Shown here piece after piece: positions 1-7,032 of a DNA stretch of 12,986 nt. The DNA lies in assembly GCA_913030785.1 (NCBI GenBank), contig CAJWER010000067.1, positions 1 through 12,986 on the forward strand, written 5' to 3'. The translations under genes were made by a program, and so were the position numbers. Below the pieces are notes generated by a model. It did not search any database. It saw nothing but the letters and a program-made list of their open reading frames with translations, and was not told the origin of the DNA. How positions within the stretch are numbered: position 1 is the stretch's first letter; every line of letters begins with the position of its first letter. This DNA comes from an uncultured Chloroflexota bacterium (GTDB taxonomy: Bacteria > Chloroflexota > Dehalococcoidia > Lucifugimonadales > CAJWER01).

Positions 1-350
1 TCTAGTTGCAGGCGCTTCTCTATCAGACACCTTCGTGGTGACCAGCGCCGACAGTAGCGACACCAGGCCTGCGAATTCGATGATCCAGCCCAATGGATGA
101 TTGAGGCTCAGCCACGCCACGCCCCAGCGCATCCAGGTATTGGCGATCAGGTCACGGCGATGTTCAAGCTGAGTGGTGACATCTTTCCAGATCGCGACGG
201 CTGCTACCGGAGCTTCGCTCTCGCGCCCCGTCTGACTCAAAGGTAGCAGCGTCAGCAGGTAATGCCGGCCGTTGCCGCCTTCCAGCAGCGTATGATCGCC
301 TTCCATCACTGGCAACCGCCGCTGCTGCAGCCAGCCCTTGATCTCAGGCG
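1..350 (-). other. Fragment of a membrane sensor protein (PAC/Cache-like segment plus hydrophobic helix), joined to the methyltransferase
   Basis: Residues about 175-291 of the open frame starting at 873 do not look like a methyltransferase. The stretch HYLLTLLPL, then VAAVAIWKDVTTQLEHRR, has the rhythm of the last strands of a PAS/PAC or extracytoplasmic Cache-type sensor domain followed by its exit helix. Residues about 247-278 are hydrophobic and tryptophan-rich (WGVAWLSL, then WIIEFAGLVSLLSALV) and could cross the membrane. A sensor domain directly followed by a membrane helix suggests the extracellular input region of a histidine kinase, diguanylate cyclase or chemoreceptor. No output domain is in the window. 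The switch occurs at about 345-360, beside a GGCGCC palindrome. A chimeric join is more likely than a natural two-domain protein. Confidence 0.45.
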
Positions 351-873
351 CGGCGCCTCCGGGTCGCAGCAAGCGATCGACGTGGTGTTGGACGTCAGAG
401 CCTCCGCCATCCAGGAAGACGACGTCGTACGGGCCTGTGAGGCTCGCCAGCACGTCCGCTTCGTCCCCTCGTATGACCTGCACCCTGTCGCCGAGGCTAC
501 GCCTCGCAAGCTCGGCCTCGGCGGGATCTGCGTGCACAGGGTCACTCTCGATAGTGTCTACCCGGCAATCGGGTCCGTCCGCTTGTGCCATGAGGGCTGC
601 GGAGTAACCGAGGGCGGTGCCGACCTCCAGAAACCTCGTGGCCCCGGTGACTTCAGCGACTATCCGCCAGATTGGTGCACGGTACGGCGGGCTGGGCCAC
701 GCGATACATGGCCCCTGATCCTGCCCACCGTTGTGCTCGCGTCGATGGGAGTGAGTCTGCTCGTACAGGTCGTAGTGCAGGTCCATCTCGTGGCCAAACA
801 TCTCTTCGAGCAACGGGCGGTGCCAGGCGGCGTAGACTTCTTGGTCGGAGTAGGAAGGCGACCGTGGCGTCAT
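1..873 (-). CDS. SAM-dependent O-methyltransferase, N-terminal part, fused in frame to unrelated sensor-like segment; runs off the window
   Basis: The minus-strand frame is open from an ATG at 873 to base 1 (291 codons, no stop). GAGGAGG lies 8 bases before the ATG. Residues 1-171 resemble class I O-methyltransferases of the caffeoyl-CoA/COG4122 type. They show the SAM-binding glycine motif FLEVGTALGYS at 81-91, an acidic ribose-binding residue in TIESD near 109, and the strand-4 acidic motif VFLDGG at 152-157. These enzymes move a methyl group from SAM to a hydroxyl; the substrate cannot be read here. After LLRPGGA (about residue 174) the expected last strands are missing, and the frame continues as a different protein (see the 1-350 entry). 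The methyltransferase is therefore probably incomplete. It lies 89 bases downstream of fakB on the same strand and could share its transcript. The methyltransferase call is firm; the natural gene's 3' end is unknown. Confidence 0.7.
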   Translation of the reverse strand, partial: MTPRSPSYSDQEVYAAWHRPLLEEMFGHEMDLHYDLYEQTHSHRREHNGGQDQGPCIAWPSPPYRAPIWRIVAEVTGATRFLEVGTALGYSAALMAQADGPDCRVDTIESDPVHADPAEAELARRSLGDRVQVIRGDEADVLASLTGPYDVVFLDGGGSDVQHHVDRLLRPGGAAPEIKGWLQQRRLPVMEGDHTLLEGGNGRHYLLTLLPLSQTGRESEAPVAAVAIWKDVTTQLEHRRDLIANTWMRWGVAWLSLNHPLGWIIEFAGLVSLLSALVTTKVSDREAPATR

Positions 874-922
874 TACAGCTGCCTCCTCAATTAGGCGGAT
901 GGTTCAAGACCCTCACCTCGGT

Positions 923-945
923 CCTCTCCCGTCGGACGGGAGAGG
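923..945. repeat. Perfect 10-bp inverted repeat with 3-base loop (REP-like or terminator-like) after fakB
   Basis: CCTCTCCCGT at 923-932 pairs perfectly with ACGGGAGAGG at 936-945 around the loop CGG. It sits in the 89-base gap between the fakB stop (963) and the methyltransferase start (873). No T-run follows on either strand, so it is not a textbook intrinsic terminator. The CTCTCCC/GGGAGAG composition is like dispersed intergenic palindromes found in many GC-rich bacterial genomes. It could dampen read-through or stabilise the fakAB mRNA 3' end. Confidence 0.55.
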
Positions 946-962
946 TGGCCGGTCCCCAGCCT

Positions 963-1817
963 CTAAACCTCAGTCCCTTCCTTCTGGATGAGGCCAATGC
1001 CTAGTGCACCCGGGCCGGTATATGTGCCGATGACTGGGCCGAATCTGGCCAGGAAGGGCTCGGTGCCTTCGGGGAGCAGGTCGGACAGGTCTGCGGCGAT
1101 CTCCGCCGCAACATCGGGAGTGGTGCTATGCAGCACGCACAGGGCCTCTACCGGGGCAAAACTCCGCGCGGTCTCCTTGAGTTGCGCAATGCTCTTGACC
1201 AGGGTCCTGGTCTTGCCCAACTCATGAACCTGCCCGTCGCGAATGATAATCGCCGGCTTGAGCTTTAGAAGAGAGCCGACAAGCGCCTTTGCCTTGCCGA
1301 TACGGCCTCCCCTCTCCAAATACTCCAGTGTGTCGAAGGAGGCGACGCACTGCGACAAGCCTATGGCGTTTCTGGCAATAGTTGCCACCTCCTCAACGGA
1401 CGCGCCGCGGCCTGCTGCCTCCGCCGCCTTGATCACGATCATCCCCAGGCCCATCGAGAACTGCTCGCTATCCACCACCTCGATTGGACAGGTTGCCTTG
1501 GTCATGCCCTGGGCCTGAACCGCTGAGTTATGGGTACCGCTCTCCTTGGATGAGAGGTGTATGGACACGATACCGTCCGCATCCTCTCCAAGTCGATCAT
1601 ACACCTCTACGAAGTCTCCCGGCGAGGGCTGGGAGGTCGTAGGCAGCACCGTACCCGCCGTCAGCCGTTGGTAGAAGTCATCGGCCGTGATGGTGACATT
1701 GTCCTTGAAGCTCTCTGTACCGAAACTGACGTTGAGGGGGACGATGGTGACGTCAAGGGATTTTGCGTAGTCCGCCGGCAGATCCGACGTGCTGTCAGTT
1801 ACGACTTTCACAACCAT
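963..1817 (-). CDS. fakB: DegV-family fatty acid-binding protein, FakB subunit of fatty acid kinase
   Basis: The 284-residue product has the usual DegV length. Members bind one fatty acid and present its carboxyl group to FakA for phosphorylation to acyl phosphate. Visible hallmarks are TDSTSDLP at 7-14, TTSQPSPGDF at 60-69 (Thr61/Ser62 at the carboxylate), HLSSKESGT at 87-95 (Ser93), LEYLERGGRIGKA at 164-176, and GPGALG near 268-273. The ATG at 1817 is chosen because AGGAGG lies just upstream and the VVKVVTDST start matches the family. A longer frame reaching 2072 would overlap fakA and adds non-homologous residues. It follows fakA after 46 bases, so the two are probably co-transcribed. In Staphylococcus aureus FakB1 the residues at 61, 93, 170 and 266 are reported as conserved. 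Here position 266 is Tyr (GTYTGPG), where I expect His. The family call is very secure; fatty acid specificity cannot be read. Confidence 0.93.
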   Translation of the reverse strand: MVVKVVTDSTSDLPADYAKSLDVTIVPLNVSFGTESFKDNVTITADDFYQRLTAGTVLPTTSQPSPGDFVEVYDRLGEDADGIVSIHLSSKESGTHNSAVQAQGMTKATCPIEVVDSEQFSMGLGMIVIKAAEAAGRGASVEEVATIARNAIGLSQCVASFDTLEYLERGGRIGKAKALVGSLLKLKPAIIIRDGQVHELGKTRTLVKSIAQLKETARSFAPVEALCVLHSTTPDVAAEIAADLSDLLPEGTEPFLARFGPVIGTYTGPGALGIGLIQKEGTEV

Positions 1818-1863
1818 TGTGGCCTCCTGGGACCAAACAGGGTATGGGGAATCGGGAGCGGGA

Positions 1864-3531
1864 TTATTCGATGGATATGATGAAGGGGTAATGAGGCTGG
1901 CCGCCCTCCACGACCTCAATTTCGACACCCTCGAAAGAGGCACCAAGTGTGGTGGCAGCAGCGGCAGCCTCGCCAGCCGTGATCTCTTCACCGTAGTAGA
2001 GGGTGACCAGGTCGCCTTCAGCGAGTCCTGCCTGGTGGAGCAGCGCTCCCAGCACATCTTCAATGTCTTCACCGGTAGAAACCAGAACTCGCTCCATGAG
2101 CCCTATCAGGCTCCCTTCCTTCACGGCAATGCCATGCAATTCGACTTCTCGGACAGCGCGCGTGACCTCCCCCGTCTTAACCGAACCCGCAGCTTCCTCC
2201 ATTTCCGCGACGTTGGTCGCGGCATCGCGATCGGGGCTGAAGGACAGTAGCGCGCCGATACCCTGAGGCATGGTCTCGCTTGCGACGACCGTCACGATTT
2301 TGTCGGAGAGCTCGGCGGCCTGGCGAGCTGCGGGGATGATGTTGCGGTTGTTTGGCAGGAGTATCACCTGCTCAGAGGGCGCCCGACCCACGGCTTCAAG
2401 CAGGTCTTTGACGCTCGGATTCATCGTGTCGCCGCCTTGCAGAACCTCACTCACGCCGAGACTGTTGACAACCGCCTCAAATCCCTTGCCTCGGACCACT
2501 GTGACGACGGCGGACTCCAGGGGTTGCGCGACCGGGTCCTGCCTGTGCGCCGCCGAGAATTCGACGTGCTGGCTATCCATGTTTTCAACCTTGACCTGGC
2601 TCACAATACCTATTGCCACCGCGGCACTTAGGACTGGGCCCGGGTCAGCAACATGGACATGTACTCTCACTGTCGATTCCGTCCCGACGACCACCGCCGA
2701 GACGCCTAGCGCCGACACTGTCTCGCGAATAGATGCGGGATCCAGCTCGTCGCCTTGTACAAGGAGCTGGGTGCAATAGCCGTACTGCTCTTCATCGGTC
2801 GCAGCCAAGAATTCGTGGGAGACTGACCCAGCGTAATCATCGATGCCCACCGGTGAAGGCAGATCCATCTCCTCGTCGATGGGCGAGCTGCAATCGACGT
2901 AGCGGCGCGCACCCTCTAGGATCACAGACAGACCCTGCCCGCCCGCGTCAACGACCCCGGCCTGCATGAGGACCGGCAACATCGTCGGGGTAAGCGCAAC
3001 CGCCTCCCTGGCGCCACTGCAAATCGCGTCCAGCATTTCGTTCAGCTGCACCGCCGAGGAGTCCATCGCATCTGCGGCTTCGGCAACGCTGGTCATGACG
3101 GTCAGTATCGTGCCCTCGACGGGGTTGCCGATGGCGGTATATGCGAGCTTTCTACCCTCTCCCAGAGACTGGGCCAGCTCAGTACAGCCGAAATCCGCTG
3201 TGCCCTCGAGGCCTATCGCAAGGCCTCTGAAGAACTGAGACAGTATGACGCCGCTGTTGCCCTTCGCCTCCATGAGCGCGACGTCCGCCATCTTTCGCGA
3301 AACAGCGGCAGAGGACGCACCCTGCAAGGGCCGTGACTCCTCCACCACACTACGGAGGGTGAGGTACATGTTGGTCCCGGTATCACCGTCGGGCACGGGA
3401 AAGACGTTGAGCGCGTTGATCTTGTCAACATTGCGTTCAAGCAGGTGGAGCGCGGACAAGAACATGCCCAGCAGGCCATCTCCGTCGAGGCGGCTCCTAG
3501 GTGCTGTGGGGGTCGGGTTGGTGGTATTCAC
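1864..3531 (-). CDS. fakA: FakA, DhaL/DAK2-domain fatty acid kinase catalytic subunit
   Basis: This 555-residue protein matches the size and layout of FakA/YloV. The N-terminal DhaL kinase domain (about 15-215) carries NVFPVPDGDTGTNM at 42-55, whose Asp48 and Asp50 correspond to the Mg-ATP-binding aspartates. It also has KGNSGVILSQF at 90-100 and GVVDAGGQGL at 192-201. The middle domain (about 235-320) has YGYCTQLL (Cys253) and VRVHVHVADPG (His291, His293), matching the Cys/His/His metal site described for FakA. The C-terminal domain (about 330-555) is DegV-like in this family. It phosphorylates FakB-bound fatty acids in the cytoplasm and feeds phospholipid synthesis. The start is GTG at 3531, with no strong Shine-Dalgarno. 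The next internal ATG would cut into the first helix, so GTG is preferred, though not certain. It leads a fakA-fakB operon and diverges from rpmB. Confidence 0.92.
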   Translation of the reverse strand: MNTTNPTPTAPRSRLDGDGLLGMFLSALHLLERNVDKINALNVFPVPDGDTGTNMYLTLRSVVEESRPLQGASSAAVSRKMADVALMEAKGNSGVILSQFFRGLAIGLEGTADFGCTELAQSLGEGRKLAYTAIGNPVEGTILTVMTSVAEAADAMDSSAVQLNEMLDAICSGAREAVALTPTMLPVLMQAGVVDAGGQGLSVILEGARRYVDCSSPIDEEMDLPSPVGIDDYAGSVSHEFLAATDEEQYGYCTQLLVQGDELDPASIRETVSALGVSAVVVGTESTVRVHVHVADPGPVLSAAVAIGIVSQVKVENMDSQHVEFSAAHRQDPVAQPLESAVVTVVRGKGFEAVVNSLGVSEVLQGGDTMNPSVKDLLEAVGRAPSEQVILLPNNRNIIPAARQAAELSDKIVTVVASETMPQGIGALLSFSPDRDAATNVAEMEEAAGSVKTGEVTRAVREVELHGIAVKEGSLIGLMERVLVSTGEDIEDVLGALLHQAGLAEGDLVTLYYGEEITAGEAAAAATTLGASFEGVEIEVVEGGQPHYPFIISIE

Positions 3532-3540
3532 CGTTGCCGT

Positions 3541-3587
3541 ATAGGGGCTAGTATGATAACTTGTTAACTAATTCACATACATTACAA
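3541..3587. promoter_or_regulatory. AT-rich divergent promoter region between fakA and rpmB
   Basis: This is the most AT-rich stretch in the first half of the window and lies between two divergent genes. Rightward toward rpmB, TTGTTA (3561-3566) and TACAAG (3583-3588) with 16-base spacing each match four of six consensus positions. TATGAT at 3552-3557 is another possible -10 without a good -35. Leftward toward fakA, TATCAT (complement of 3553-3558) is a plausible -10 but its -35 is poor. The region very probably holds the promoters; exact boxes are uncertain. Confidence 0.4.
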
Positions 3588-3624
3588 GCCACTCCTCGCG
3601 GGTATTCGCGAGGTCGGCAGTGGC
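3588..3624. repeat. 37-nt imperfect inverted repeat / hairpin in the rpmB leader
   Basis: GCCACT (3588-3593) pairs with AGTGGC (3619-3624), and CCTCGCG (3594-3600) pairs with CGCGAGG (3607-3613). The loop is GGTATT and a five-base bulge TCGGC (3614-3618) sits on the 3' arm. Thirteen base pairs, mostly G-C, would be very stable in RNA. It is 52 bases before the rpmB start and is not followed by a T-run. It may be an RNA structure in the rpmB leader, a DNA operator, or a transcription barrier between divergent genes. I know of no established L28-specific leader element, so a regulatory role is only a suggestion. Confidence 0.6.
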
Positions 3625-3676
3625 TACTGGGCCAGATTCTACTGAAAAGTACTGCGCACAGTCAAAAAGGTAACAG

Positions 3677-3868
3677 ATGGCTAGATGTGAGATATGCCTG
3701 AAGTCCGGTCAAGCTGGCAACAAGGTAAGTCACTCAAAGCGGCATACAAAGACGCGCTGGCACGCAAACGTGCAGCGGGCGACCATCGACGTAGACGGGA
3801 CGCGCACCCGGATCAAGATCTGCACGCGATGTCTGAGGTCCCGCTACAAGTCCCCCGCTAAGGTCTAG
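3677..3868 (+). CDS. rpmB: 50S ribosomal protein L28 (bL28), zinc-ribbon form
   Basis: The 63-residue product is a typical bL28. It has CEIC at 4-7, GNKVSHSKRHTKTRW at 14-28 and IKICTRCLRS at 47-56. The two cysteine pairs (4/7 and 49/52) form the zinc site of the cysteine-containing version. It is a small basic protein of the large ribosomal subunit. AAGGT lies about six bases upstream of the ATG. It has its own long leader with a strong inverted repeat (3588-3624), and hemA begins 70 bases downstream on the same strand, so read-through is possible. Confidence 0.96.
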   Translation: MARCEICLKSGQAGNKVSHSKRHTKTRWHANVQRATIDVDGTRTRIKICTRCLRSRYKSPAKV

Positions 3869-3938
3869 AGGCTCGACGGGCCTCCCGACCGCTGCAGCCC
3901 CCATTAGTCTTCAACTTAGGAGCACAGGCTCTCGGTTC

Positions 3939-5198
3939 ATGATGCAAATTTTTGTAACAGGCCTGAACCATAACACCGCTCCCATTGCGGTTCGAGAGCG
4001 TGCCTCGTTTACCCGAGAGCAGCTCCCTGAGGCGCTGTCGCGCCTCAGGGAGAAGTTCGACGAAGGCGTGATCCTCTCCACCTGCAATCGCACCGAAATC
4101 TACACCCTCACCGATTCTCCAGGCCAAGCCTCTAGCCACATTCTGAGCCTCATCTCAGATTTCCACGGGTTGGACACGAACATTCTTGAAGGCCATTCGT
4201 ACAGCCTCGAGGGAGCGGACGCAGCCCGGAACCTTTTCAGGGTTTCGTCTGGGCTCGATTCGATGATTCTGGGCGAATCCCAGATCCTGGGACAGGTAAG
4301 AACAGCCCTTTCAGCAGCGGCGTACGCCCGCACGGTCCACTCTGTAATGCTCCAGCTCTTTCACACAGCCATCGGCACTGGCCGGAGGGTTCGCGAGGAG
4401 ACCGACGTCTCCCGCTCCTCACTGTCGGTCAGCTACGCCGCGGTCAAGCTTGCCGAGAGTTTCCTTGGCAGCGTGTCTAGACTCAAAGTACTTCTCGTGG
4501 GCGCCGGCGAGTCAGGCACCCTCGTCGCCCAGGCGCTCCGTTCCTCTGGTGTCAGAGACATCACAATCGCGAACAGGACCCCCGAGCGCAGCGCGGAGAT
4601 GGCGGAGGAACTCGGAGGGAAGACCGTACCGTTCTCCGAACTTGAGCACGCTGTATCACAAGCGGACATCTGCATCGCTGCCACCGACGCTTCGGAGCCC
4701 TTACTCTCCAGGGCCACGGTCGCATCGGCTGTGGATTCCCGGCCTGAAGGCTCCCTTTTCCTCTTCGACCTGTCGGTCCCCAGGAACATCGCCCCTGAGG
4801 CCGGGAACGTCAAGGGCGTCAACCTGTTTAACATCGACGACCTTTCCGCCATCGCCGCCCAGAACCTGCGAGGCAGGCAAGCCGCCGCGGGGGATGCAGA
4901 GGTCATTGTCGAGGCGGAAGTTGCGCAGTTCATGTCATGGCTCGATACGCTCGAGGCGACCCCTGTCATCAAGGCAATGCGCCTTCAGGCTGACGAGATC
5001 CGAAGGAGAGAGCTTGATCGTGCGCTGCGAGATATCAAGGGCCTCAGCGAAGCGGATATCACCAAATTGGAGGCAATGACCCGCTCGATCGTGAACCGCA
5101 TGCTGCACGGCCCCACGACCACACTGAAAGATCGCATTGGCGAGGATTTCTTGGAGGCCGCCCGAGAGATGTTCCTTCGCCCCGGAGACGTGGCCTAG
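3939..5198 (+). CDS. hemA: Glutamyl-tRNA reductase
   Basis: This enzyme reduces glutamyl-tRNA with NADPH to glutamate-1-semialdehyde, the first committed step of the C5 tetrapyrrole pathway. The 419 residues cover the full family length. The catalytic domain (about 1-155) has GLNHNTAPIAVRERA at 8-22, the nucleophile Cys49 in STCNRTEIY, and the tRNA/substrate motif SGLDSMILGESQILGQ around 108-123. The NADPH-binding domain follows, with VGAGESGTLVAQAL near 190 and IANRT. A conserved LFDLSVPRNIAPE and a C-terminal helical dimerisation domain (about 315-419) complete it. Two ATG codons occur in tandem (3939 and 3942), and either could start translation. The nearest purine-rich site (AGGAG at 3918-3922) is 16 bases away, unusually far. 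It is downstream of rpmB. The next haem genes (hemC, hemB) that often follow hemA are absent here. Confidence 0.95.
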   Translation: MMQIFVTGLNHNTAPIAVRERASFTREQLPEALSRLREKFDEGVILSTCNRTEIYTLTDSPGQASSHILSLISDFHGLDTNILEGHSYSLEGADAARNLFRVSSGLDSMILGESQILGQVRTALSAAAYARTVHSVMLQLFHTAIGTGRRVREETDVSRSSLSVSYAAVKLAESFLGSVSRLKVLLVGAGESGTLVAQALRSSGVRDITIANRTPERSAEMAEELGGKTVPFSELEHAVSQADICIAATDASEPLLSRATVASAVDSRPEGSLFLFDLSVPRNIAPEAGNVKGVNLFNIDDLSAIAAQNLRGRQAAAGDAEVIVEAEVAQFMSWLDTLEATPVIKAMRLQADEIRRRELDRALRDIKGLSEADITKLEAMTRSIVNRMLHGPTTTLKDRIGEDFLEAAREMFLRPGDVA

Positions 5199-5277
5199 TC
5201 CTCCGCAACAGACATCGGCCCGTCGAGCATCCCAGATATCCCCCGAAGACCCCCTGGTTCACCCAGTTGACAATCCC

Positions 5278-5856
5278 CTAGATGTCGAACGTGTTCAGAT
5301 TGGCGAAACACGTCAATCCAAGCGCCACGATGCCGACTCCGATCCCCGCCCATATACCTGACGTCACTGGACCTCGGCGTCCGATGGCAAATCCGATGGC
5401 GACGAGAACGGCGAGCAACCACGTCTCGGCGGCGAACGGTTCCGACAGTACAACGCCCTGACTTAGCACCATCAGTGGATCTCGCGTTGTGCGGTCCTGA
5501 GCGAGGGTTGGGTCTGCTGGCGAGGAGGGCACGTGGCTAACAACACCAACAGAGGCCACATGGGTGATCGCCTGCAAAAACGGGTTCGCCCTGAGCAACA
5601 CTCCAGCTGCCGCCTTGAACGACGATTCATTGTCTGCGGTGCCGTTGCCAGATATCGCTTCTGAGATGTCGGAAAGCCGTCACTGGAGCGATTGAAGCAC
5701 GTGTGCAGCCTCAGCAGTGGTAGCTGTCTCTACGATGGCGTGAGCGCTCTGGTGTTGTTTGGAAGAAGTGTACTGATAGAGCGATCCGAGGGCCAACAGG
5801 GTCAACACCATCAACCACGTCCAGAGGTTGAGCAGGATGTCACGGGGGACCTGCAT
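5278..5856 (-). pseudogene. Membrane protein of unknown family interrupted by an in-frame TGA
   Basis: From the ATG at 5856 the frame reads a credible N-terminus: a short cytoplasmic start, a membrane helix (LWTWLMVLTLLALGSLY, about residues 11-27), then a polar stretch to residue 58. Codon 59 (5682-5680) is TGA. The same frame then continues without interruption for 133 codons to TAG at 5280-5278. That second part has RANPFLQAITHVASVG, then two hydrophobic helices (AETWLLAVLVAIGFAIG and IWAGIGVGIVALGL). One base change (TGA from CGA or TGG) would restore a 192-residue protein with one N-terminal helix, an extracytoplasmic domain of about 110 residues and two C-terminal helices. I do not recognise the family. 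A real nonsense mutation, a base-call error and stop read-through all remain possible. It is convergent with hemA and next to another broken gene. Confidence 0.55.
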
Positions 5857-6138
5857 AGTACGGTTTTCCGTCTGGCCAGCCGTGCCGCGGGGTGGGGTGG
5901 CTGGGGCTGGACTCAGGTCAAAACTCTCCAGTGGATCGAAAGCGAGCTAGTTCCATTGTTAACAAACAACCGCCTATCAGTCATGGGTGCCCGCACGGAT
6001 GACCCCGAACCGCTGAGTAGTGGAACTGCTGAGGGTTGCCGAGAAAAGATTCCTCCAGATACATGTGTAGTGGAGATGAGTCGGAGAATCACCGACTCGA
6101 CCAAGGCCAATAGCGATGGCTCCGGTGGAGGCCTGCAC
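5857..6138. other. Intergenic stretch between two damaged minus-strand genes
   Basis: These 282 bases lie upstream of the interrupted membrane protein and downstream of the hydrolase. I see no convincing protein, RNA gene or terminator. The only notable motif is a perfect ten-base palindrome TTGTTAACAA at 5956-5965. A plus-strand frame spanning 5692-6183 has no recognisable domain and overlaps both neighbours antisense, so I treat it as chance. Confidence 0.4.
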
Positions 6139-6941
6139 CTAGAGCATGCCCTGCTCCTGGAGCCACGGCACGACGCCGTCTAGGGCAGAGTCAGGGATAC
6201 GCATACCGTCGTGGCCAGGGATGTCCATAAGATCGTGAAAGAAACGGTGGCCGACACCGCGCCCTGCGTAGGCGCGTGCTATAGGGTTGATAAGCGCCTC
6301 GAGCTGGTCCTGACCGACCCTCTCGTCGGCATAGCCGGTTTGAATCATCACCGGCCGAGGGGCAAAATCGGCGATACAGTTGTAGAGTGAGTGGCGCTCA
6401 ACAATCGGATCATCGTCCATTCCCGCAAATTCGACCATTCGAGGCCACGACACGATGGCTGGTGCGCGACAGCGGCGGAAACGTCCGGGTTCTTGGCGGC
6501 GGCGTGCAAGATTGCAAAGCCATGACGCGAGCTGCCCATCACAACGATCTTGCCCGGCTTCACGGAGCCCCGGCGAAGGCTCTCCGAGATGGCGCCCGCG
6601 ATGCGACGCTCCATGCCCTCGAACCAGTCCAATCCGGAACCCACCCGTTCGGCTAGTTCCGATAGGTCGTTGAACCATCTACCGTGGACCAGCAGTATGC
6701 TCGCACTGGCTGCCGCCAGACGATCAAGCCATTCCGACATGACGTTGGGCTTGACCTTCATCCGCGCCGGGTCTTCGACAACCTTGAGGGCCTGGGTAGG
6801 GATGACGCAAAGGGTAGCGTCGGTGCCGCGCTCTGGGTCAGGATTGAAGTTGCATTCCACCGGGTGACCGTCGACCTCGACGGTAAATGGCATCCAGGAT
6901 CCGCTGTCATACTGTCTGGACGAGAGGGGCCTTTCGCTCAT
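6139..6941 (-). pseudogene. Alpha/beta-hydrolase-like protein with a one-base frameshift
   Basis: The ATG at 6941, with AGAGGT just upstream, opens a frame of about 162 good residues ending in AAVAHQP. It has the nucleophile elbow GSSRHG at 136-141 (Ser138 as likely nucleophile). The homologous continuation, IVSWPRMVEFAGMDDDP and onward to EQGML at 6139, is in another frame. The second part holds a late aspartate (GYADERV) and a histidine (IPGHDGM), completing a plausible Ser-Asp-His triad. Total length is one base short of a 267-residue gene. The natural join is restored by one extra base in the GG at 6457-6458 (HQP then IVSW). The protein resembles prolyl oligopeptidase/dienelactone-hydrolase-like or acetyl-xylan-esterase-like hydrolases; the substrate is unknown. 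It could be a real pseudogene or a sequencing error in a G/C run. It lies 91 bases downstream of the two-domain GNAT gene, likely in the same transcript. Confidence 0.65.
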
Positions 6942-7032
6942 CTGTACCTCTTAATTGGGCAACGATCGTAATATTTCGCTCAGGAAGAGCCTTTCGAACC
7001 ACCGGGTATTTCGTAGTGCCGCAGAGTTGCTT

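Noticed and set aside
262..894. Long plus-strand open frame opposite the methyltransferase
   Set aside because: It has no recognisable domain and lies antisense to a frame with clear SAM-binding motifs and a good ribosome-binding site.
1818..2072. N-terminal extension of fakB into fakA
   Set aside because: The extra residues overlap the end of fakA in another frame, are unlike DegV proteins, and AGGAGG marks the start at 1817.
3868..3884. GAGGC/GCCTC mini-hairpin just after the rpmB stop as a terminator
   Set aside because: Only five base pairs with a seven-base loop and no T-run, so too weak to call a terminator.
5692..6183. Plus-strand open frame of 163 codons
   Set aside because: No domain, no convincing ribosome-binding site, and it overlaps two minus-strand coding remnants.
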